NCBI RefSeq assembly: GCF_043290135.1
Contig: NW_027464793.1
Span: 81,001 to 145,000 of the forward strand
DNA length: 64,000 nucleotides
Source of the DNA: Rhipicephalus microplus
Lineage: Eukaryota > Arthropoda > Arachnida > Ixodida > Ixodidae
Direction of reading: 5' to 3'
This document shows, piece after piece, positions 56,601 to 64,000 of this stretch (position 1 is the first letter of the stretch; each line of letters opens with the position of its first letter). Under the pieces are notes generated by a model. That model ran no database searches. It had not been told where the DNA came from and saw nothing but the letters and a program-made list of their open reading frames with translations. Position numbers and translations under genes: made by a program.

Positions 56601-57350
56601 TCGTGCGTATTGTTAATAGGTGCAGTGGCATCATTTGCAGTGTTATTGCTTGATTTGCTGCACTTCTCCCAACAGTGTCATGCATTGTAGCCATTTCGCT
56701 GTTTTTTTCTTCAGAGTTCATCTTCTTTGGTTATCAAATATTTAAGCAGATGTTGCTTCGTTACTGTCATGCTCAGTCATCTCTAATTAAGTATTTTTTA
56801 CGATTTAATTATGTTCACCACTTATTCTGTATCATATTTTCTTGTGAAATTTAGCACTGACACCCATTCACTCTATAATGCTCCAGGCAAGGTCCTGAGG
56901 GTCATAATAAATAGATACATAATAGGAAGTTAGACCGACATGACTGAGTAAATTAGCTCAGTCCGTATGCTCTCTAAACTGAATCGCACATCGTTAAAGA
57001 TGTTGATGCTGTTCATCCCGTTTAGATTCATCGATCGCACTCTATTACAATGTATCCGAACCGCGAATTCGTGCTGGATTTGATTGCACGCGTACAGACG
57101 GCACTACTGTTTATCCATCCGGTGCAGCTATGTTGAGACGACGCACTCACAGCAAGAACCTGGTTAGCTTATGCTTAGTCCTATCATGCAATTTTTCGTC
57201 TATGCAGTTTATTCCCTGTGACGGCTACACAAACACAAAATCCGTAAACTGTCTCTAAGAGCACAGTGTACTTATTGCGACTTACCATGGGCAGCACATA
57301 ATCGATCTCCCAACACTGATACGAATAATTTTCTTTTTGGTTGTCGACAG
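53643..57350. other. Unassigned DNA
   Basis: No gene or repeat family recognised. A G-rich run lies at about 55870-55892 and AT-rich stretches near 54180-54230 and 55480-55550. All frames are below 95 codons and without domains. Confidence 0.4.
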
Positions 57351-57523
57351 AACTTGTTAAAGAACTGCGCCAGCAGCTTGACCTGAACAGGACCTATATT
57401 ATAACCCATGCTACCCATCCAAAATGGCCTATGCCAAAGGCAATACCATCTTGTAAGCATGGAGTTTCTGTTGATCAGCGGTTAACTGAGAGCGCTCAAC
57501 TCGTTCCTGGTACGAAGGCCTAG
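57351..57523 (+). other. Possible exon, very weak
   Basis: TTTTCTTTTTGGTTGTCGACAG at 57329-57350 looks like a splice acceptor (pyrimidine tract plus CAG-type AG). A frame then follows with E-L-V-K-E-L-R-Q-Q-L-D-L-N and stays open to TAG at 57521-57523. There is no homology I recognise and no paired donor, so it may be chance. Confidence 0.15.
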
Positions 57524-60500
57524 AGGTGCAATAGCGAGGTACAAACATCGCTCATCAAGAATCCGTTAATAGACGGGGCTGGCAGTATCGAAGCGATCGA
57601 ATAACATTGGAACGCAAGGCAGAGGCTATACGACCCTGCTCATCCCGTTTTCTTCTACGCAGAGATAGAGAGCCCTGTGGCGCGTCTCGATTTCTTTCTT
57701 GTCGCGTTCCGTTTTACTGCTCTTTCGAGGGACGACAAGACGATGTCCAACGGTAGCAGGCGTTTAGCGAGACCGGCAATGTCCCGGGGCTGTCCAGTGT
57801 ACAACCAGGGAGCCACACGAGACACCAGCCGGCATGCATGCAGCAACTGTGATGGCGAGGTGCACGTTCATCCCCGGGTCATTGTCGCCCCGATGGCGAC
57901 GCGCGGTGACGCCCACTTCAAGGAACCAAGGGGCTAATGGAACGACCCCGGCGCGTTCTTGGCACGTCTCATTACCATATACGGGAAGCTAGCAGGCAAG
58001 CGGTGTGGGCACCGCCGGAACGGATCCGCGCATGGCCAAGCACCGAGCGGCGACGGCAACAGCACATAAAAACCACCCTTCGCCCACAGCACGTATTCAC
58101 GCTCGAGGCAGTGTATGATACGTGCGCGAGCCGTAGCGCGCCGCCACACTTTGCATAATGTCGCTCGCGCGTGCACAAGAGAGACTGAGCTCGCGGTTCA
58201 GAAGGAAGTCGAGCGATTCGCGGAGTCACGGCCTCTCTCCCCTCTCCCGCACGACCGATAACTTCAGCGACCGCCAGCAGCGTGCATGTGTATAGAGACG
58301 CGGGCCACCCAGAGGCGTTGTTGTCACCTATACTGCGATGCGCGAGGGCAGGGGTCACGACCTTTCGAGAGGACCTTTAGACGGAAGGGCAATCGACATA
58401 TACGCTGCCTTGACGAAGTGACGCTAGAACTGTTTCATTCGAGAGCTACGTATTACGGTACACTTGAGCCCATAGGTGTGTGCACAGGGGAGGTAGGGGG
58501 GAGGGGGGCCGGCCCAACTCTAATCACCTGAAGGGAATCGTCAAGTCTGTCTATAACCTTTATTAGGCTTTACCTGTCCCATAAGTTCCTAATAATCAGG
58601 ACAATAGCAGCACAAGTTTTTGATAATAATGGCGACCTGTCATCCCTGATGTCGTGTTCTAAGACATCTCTACTTCCCATTTTTATTCCCACAAAGTTGG
58701 GATACAAGGGAAGTTGTTGTGAGCAAGATGTTGTAGCTTTACATTCATTTTTGGATCCATAAAAGAGCTCCTTTTTTTTCAATAATACCCGTACAAATAA
58801 ACTAGGAGCGGAAGGGACTGTGGTGAAATTTATTTTCCTGCGCACTATTATGCTTGCGCACGTTACTGCGTGAACATATAGGTTAATTTTATATTACACT
58901 TGCTGTCTCGTTATGAAAGAAATGTTAATTAGCATTTCTTACCCCATATTAAATTAGTGTACGTGACAGCAAATGACATCTCAGCATACTGTACACGGTT
59001 GTGCGTCAAGTCACTTCGGCCAACTGGCATGGCAGTTCGCTTAACCACTCCTCACAAAAGATTTTTGGGTCTGAAGTTTTCGAGATAATGAGAAGGAACG
59101 TCCAAGATATGCTTTACACAGAATGATAAAAACGCTTCTGTGTGCGCATTTCACAGGGGACTAAATAAAAGCAAAACAAAAACAAACGCAAGCAAACTCA
59201 GCCGTGATCACGGACACCAGCCAAGCGAGCTCCAAGTTCTCGCTAAGCGCCGCAGATCGGTTCCAGCAAAGCATATGTGCGAAGAAGAGAGACACAACGG
59301 GAACGCCGTGCACGCTCTACGTGCACGTGCGGATTTGTAAGAGACCCGCACAAACCGTTCGCCTTCCGGGATGGCACTTGGTTACGTGCAGCGCTCGCTC
59401 ATAAGCGCATGTTTCTCGAACGGAAAGCGCGATCGTACAACAAAAAAAAGACGGCTCGAAACGACTGCGGGAAGATTCTGGGAGAACGCACGAAAGAGGA
59501 GGGGTCGGAGGGAAGCGCCATGACATCGCTAATAAATAAACCAATTCGCGGACCGCCCTCGCCAGAGAGTGTGCATATATACCCAGTGAGCGTTCTTTTT
59601 TTTTTTTTTTTTCTCACCGAGAAAGCGCAGACATAATCGAGGAGCGAGTGAGCAAGCGGATCTCGCACACCGGACACGTTCGGCGATGCGCGCAACCCCG
59701 TGAGCATCGAAAGAGAGAGAGAGAGGGAATGTGAACCGAAAGGGACGAGAGAGAGATAAATAAATCGTGATTTCCGTATTCCTGAAGAGCAGTCGTCGTG
59801 CTCACGCCACTGCCCCGTGGTGCGACTATATGGCCACCGCTGGTAAAGCATACATACGAGGAGAGCCATGAATCGCGCCGGCGTAGCACTCTTGTTTTGT
59901 TTCCAGGACCAGCTACGGCCTGTGCGCGCAAGCGTTGCTCGCTTCTGCACTGGCCTCTCACGACCCGTACGCCGAGTGCCCGGTACCGAGACCCCTGCGC
60001 GGGCTCGAACTTTGCGCGCGCATGAATCCTTTTTCGCCGTGGCGCATGTTTAATACGAACATCCGTTCGTTCCTTCGCAACGGTGAGCGCTGCTGTGCTT
60101 GAGTCGGCGTCTCGCGTATACCCGTCGAATCGATTCTCTCGCCGTTGAACCGCGGGCCTGCGCAGAGCGATGGCGCGCTGCCTCACAATTACAGACCGAT
60201 CGGCCGCCACACCACCGCTGCGCGAGCACGACGCCACCAACCACATAATGGCCGATAACTGCCGCAGCAAGGCGCTGTAGCAGGCAGGAGCGCGACGCCA
60301 TATGCGCGTGCGCAACAAGCGCTCGCCGCGGTGGCACGCCGACACGCGGAGCTTCGCACCAATACGTGCAGCAGGACTGAGCTGAGCGAGCGGTCGGGTC
60401 GGTTACGGGCATTGTGATCCCAGCCTCATCAGGATACGTCTTAGCTGTCCATTATATAATATCTCTATAGCCAACTCATGCAAAAGTTGTTTTCTTCAGG

Positions 60501-61284
60501 GCGAAGACAAGTAGATACGACAATTCGTATACTGCTTCTTTGTTCCGTTACTTACCCCCGCATTCACAAACGCTCCTCGACTCGACTTTCACCCTTCACT
60601 TGACAGAGTTGAACACTGCGCCACTACCTGACTGAAAATGACGCTGTGCTACTCCACAATTGCAGCAGATTATCGCAGATATGCAGTCACTTGCCATGCC
60701 CATAGAAGGCGCTCCCATCGGCTATCTCGAGTGAAAGTGAAGCGTTGAGTGAAGGGACGTTCTAGAATACGGGCGGTTAGTCACTTCCGTTAGCTTCCTC
60801 AGAGCCGCTGAAAGTTAAGCGATTTGGCAAGGATTCACGTGAGTTGAATGTAAATGGGCAAGCACCGACATAAATAAAGCAAACTGTGTTTCACCTTCGA
60901 AATAGAGCAAGTCTATTTTTATCCGCTCTCTGTCCGCTCCACCGAAATTGTCCTGCACCTCACGTGGTGTCTCCGGAACCAGTCCACCAGTGAACAAGCG
61001 ACGATATCGCGCGATGGTCTCATCACGGCAAGCCACGTTATGATGACTTCACAAATCATGGCGACCATGCAGATGTGAAGTTACGATGACATGATAGCGC
61101 GACGTCATCGAGTCATGTTGTTCTTGCATTACTCATGTTGACGCCGATGGGGGAGACGCCCATGGTTCATTTACGTGGTTGACGAGGCCTCTAAGAACTC
61201 TCCACCTAATAGGAAAGTCCACGCATTTGCGTAATATGAAGAACATTTATTTACATTAGCTTGTTTGGAGTGGCCATGAGCGCG
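57524..61284. other. Unassigned DNA, CpG-rich
   Basis: No gene recognised. GC/CpG-rich blocks at 57650-58400 and 59300-60420 hold overlapping frames of up to 243 codons (59614-60345 minus) on both strands, all without domains. A promoter-associated CpG-rich region is possible but unsupported. A T run lies at 59597-59613. Confidence 0.35.
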
Positions 61285-61460
61285 AATATCACAATATTAG
61301 TTTAAACCAACAGGCAGTTATGCCAAGGAAAGCATAGGTGATGTTATTAGAAGTAACAGTAGTGTGAATGTGAAAGAGGAAAAGTCCACAGCAAGATAAC
61401 TTGTCACCGGCAGGATCCGAACCTGCGACCGATGCTCCACCACTGAGCTACGGTGGAAGT
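61285..61460 (-). mobile_element. tRNA-headed SINE with shortened anticodon arm
   Basis: Minus strand: CCGTAGCTCAGTGGTGGAGC (A-box), CGGTCGCAGGTTCGGATCC (B-box), then TGACAAGTTATCTTGCTGTG, CTTTCCTTGGCATAACTGCC and TGTTGGTTTAAAC. Only about seven bases separate the D-arm from the T-arm, too few for a tRNA. I recognise the body as a common tick repeat, distinct from Ruka. Confidence 0.72.
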
Positions 61461-63435
61461 CATCCCCCTGTCCCCCTTATGGGGTACATATGTGCATTTA
61501 AACATGATGATGGGGATGTTTGCGGTCGTCCCCTTTGTATCAGGTGGGCACCTTAAAGTGTACTGACCAAAATGATAAAATGAATGAATTATCACAAAAA
61601 TTACACATCACAAAGTTACAACAGGTCCATGAACACTGCAACTGTCCACCGTGCCACTGATCACCACAAAAAAAGCGTTGCTTTTGCTATTGATGTTGCT
61701 GCCAGGGCCTGCACATTGGTGGCTCGGCTGCCGCTCCCATGCGGTGCGTCGCAGCCATCCACGCAGCCAAGAGCCTCAGGTAGTGTGGCGGGCTCTGGTT
61801 GATGAGGTGACAGCTGTTTGCACTAGATCACAATGTGTTAATGTCCTCCCCGCATGCCCTGCACTGTACAGTACTGTGAACAGGTGACGGGTCAAAGTGA
61901 CGTCGATACACTTTAGTTTGGGGCACGCCAGCAGGGCTTTGCCGACACTGTTTTGATATAGACGCTCTGCTGGGATGTTCCTTTTGTGCGCGCTGTAGGG
62001 GACCAGGTTTGGTTTTTTCTCCATAGGCACCTACAACGTCGACGTCTCCGCTTCCTGTACTCGGGTTCGTACCCCACTGACCATTTCTTCTCACTGTCCT
62101 CCCGGACGGGGTCAGTCAACGTCAGTAAACATGAAAGCGTCAGTAAGCGCCATCTGTTGCCATGACGGCGAGTGTGGAACACTGTTTTTGCCAGTTTGCC
62201 GTCAAGTAACAGTATTATGTGGTATAATTACAAGGTGGCAAGTGACCAATATTCTCTCGCATACTTAAGAGAGAGAGACAGAGAGAGCGTTTGAAGAAAG
62301 GAAAAGGCACAACTTTTGCAGCCCTAGTTCCGAGCACAGCTCAGCGCATCAAGTCTGCGAGAACGAGACCGTCGCTATGAATGCAAGAAAGTGAAAACGC
62401 TGTCCTTGGGATGTAGTTTAGTAAGACGTACAGAATGAAGCTCTTCTGGTACTCAGGCACCATCATAGTTGTATTTGATGCGATGTTTAATGTCACATAA
62501 TCCTAAAAAAGATTAAATATAGGCATGTATATTATAGTTTGGTCTATAGGGAAGAGGAATGAGAAGCGCTGCAGTCCCACATCTAGCTCTCCACGAGACA
62601 CGAGCAGGAGCTGCCTAGCGTCTGGTTGCTGCAACGCTGCCTGTGCCAGTGCAGCTTTTGCTGTCAGTGTTGGACGCTATCAGCCCAGCGTTATCATTAT
62701 ATATGCAGGCACTACAAAAACTACCAGCAAAATCTACCGTGACCAGCGCCTACCGAGTAAGTAAGTTCATGCTGTTAAATATACTTTCCCGGCCTGGCAT
62801 CATCCTATAAGAAACGTACTTCGTGTATGGTAGTCATGCGCTAAATACGCACAAGAATTCATACTGATGTTAACACGCACAGGAGTTCATACGCACTTGA
62901 GTTCATACGGATGAACTCAAGCACCAGCTGTGACTTTGCAGCGGGGTCGTCCGTTGATCACCATATGATCTATTATTGTGGAGTTGCTGTTTTGAGCAAA
63001 ATCAATCCATTGTGTAGCCACTTTCAGTCAGCTCAGCCAGTATGGATAGTTTGACATTAGATTCGAAATCGTCTGATGATTACTGTAAACTGGTAATCCA
63101 GGGGCGCTGTGCGGTCGTTATTGTTTGTACACCTCCACCTGAAGCATCCTAACACCTCCCAATGATGACGACTGATTTTGAACGTCTTAGTTTCTGCGAT
63201 TCCTCACGCTATGAAGACTTCCGCCACCGAAGGGCACAAGGGACAGACCTCACAGCACTTCTGTTTTGTAGGTTCTTTTCTAATGCAGCCAGCTGCCTTC
63301 ACTAGGAACAAATAATCTTTAGTACTGACTCGAATATTTCCCAACCAGCGATTCCCGAGCAAATCAGTGTGGTACATTGGGCTTGTCTACAGGTCACGTT
63401 AATTAGAACTGGACGAGCGGATCACATACAGCACG

Positions 63436-63438
<3 letters not shown>
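61461..63438. other. Unassigned DNA
   Basis: No gene recognised. A (GA)n run lies at 62268-62288. Frames are under 90 codons and have no domain. Confidence 0.4.
62896..62921. repeat. 11-bp perfect hairpin
   Basis: CTTGAGTTCAT, then loop ACGG, then ATGAACTCAAG. GAGTTCATACG also repeats just to the left (62883-62893). Confidence 0.75.

Positions 63439-63525
<87 letters not shown>
63439..63525. repeat. (TA)n microsatellite
   Basis: Eighty-seven bp of uninterrupted TA dinucleotides, prone to length change and cruciform formation. Confidence 0.97.
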
Positions 63526-63528
<3 letters not shown>

Positions 63529-64000
63529 TAAAAAAGAAATTCTGTGGGTCTGGTGCAAACATAACTAAGAAATAAAGGAGCCCACTTACGAACATTTGAT
63601 AGTTATTTACTCAACGTTTTGGCCGTGGCACGGCCTTCGCGTCCCTACGTGCTTGTGCGTGTGTTTGCTTTGTCCTCCTGACTTTTCATGGCAAAAGGTC
63701 CTGCCACAAAACTGCAAGTTATTTGCAGCATGACAGATAGCATATTTTTCCTTTTTGTATTTTTGTAAAAAAAATACAAGTTCAGCCAATTACACAGTCT
63801 GAACATAGTCTGACAATGAAACCATGAGCGCGCTAGTGCATGCGATCGGCTAGCGAAATCAGGTGATGTCGTAATGCCGTGGATACGCCTCTAAACTTAA
63901 TATATGCACGCCTACACATTTCGAACATCGTCATCATTTGTAATTATTTTAAGGATCATCATTGTGATTATTTCTATCCCCTTCATCATCATCATATCGT
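63526..64000. other. Unassigned DNA
   Basis: No feature supported. The window ends in a (CAT)n-like stretch (63981-63996) that could be the start of another LINE tail. Confidence 0.4.

Noticed and set aside
59614..60345. 243-codon minus-strand frame
   Set aside because: CpG-rich DNA with several overlapping long frames, no domain, and arginine-rich composition typical of chance frames.
61404..61460. tRNA gene on the minus strand
   Set aside because: The anticodon arm is far too short and the sequence continues into a SINE body.

Overview
The window is eukaryotic nuclear DNA, most likely from a hard tick (Ixodidae, probably a metastriate genus such as Rhipicephalus). The main evidence is repeated copies, on both strands, of a tRNA-derived SINE that I recognise as Ruka-like. 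Its tail is highly characteristic: it reads through TGGTTTTGGGACGTTAAACC and ends in (ATCA)n. Several non-LTR retrotransposon fragments also have the C-terminal tails and pyrimidine-rich 3' ends I associate with tick genomes. There are no operons, prokaryotic-style genes, rRNA genes or intact tRNA genes, and I could not identify any host protein-coding exon with confidence.

The window is a gene-poor, transposon-rich interval. The clearest object is a complete, young LTR retrotransposon at 8385-13338 on the minus strand. It has two 679-bp LTRs that differ at about four positions, a 4-bp target duplication (ATAC), a primer-binding-site candidate and one 859-codon open frame. That frame holds a SAP-like start, a charged tandem coiled coil, a SCAN-like capsid, a CCHC knuckle, a protease-like segment, remnants of integrase and only the first part of reverse transcriptase. 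Integrase remnants lie before reverse transcriptase, the order known from Gmr1-type Ty3/gypsy elements. The integrase core and nearly all of RT/RNase H are missing, so it looks non-autonomous.

The other elements, from left to right, are: LINE tails at about 2570-2860 (-) and 7837-8206 (+); an inverted-terminal-repeat element in two copies (7241-7681 and 20975-21401); a long but dead I-superfamily-like LINE at about 14935-18700 (-), with remnants of ORF1, endonuclease, RT and RNase H; a full Ruka-like SINE with a 14-bp target duplication (19225-19564); a LINE tail at 25562-26300 (+); a MITE at 26791-27242; RTE-type LINE pieces at 27610-27745 (-) and 31813-32990 (+); a large (GAA)n tract split by a SINE (39687-40312); several older SINEs between 33 and 48 kb; a 159-bp fold-back element (47872-48030); a LINE tail at 48700-49110 (+); tRNA-headed SINEs at about 43985-44205, 52140-52236 and 61285-61460 (-); and an 87-bp (TA)n tract near the right end.

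The remaining DNA holds many short open frames without recognisable domains. I treat them as chance frames. GC/CpG-rich patches (about 60-600, 1620-2100, 14250-14900, 45050-45420, 51380-51700 and 57650-60420) could be regulatory, but the sequence alone does not show this.
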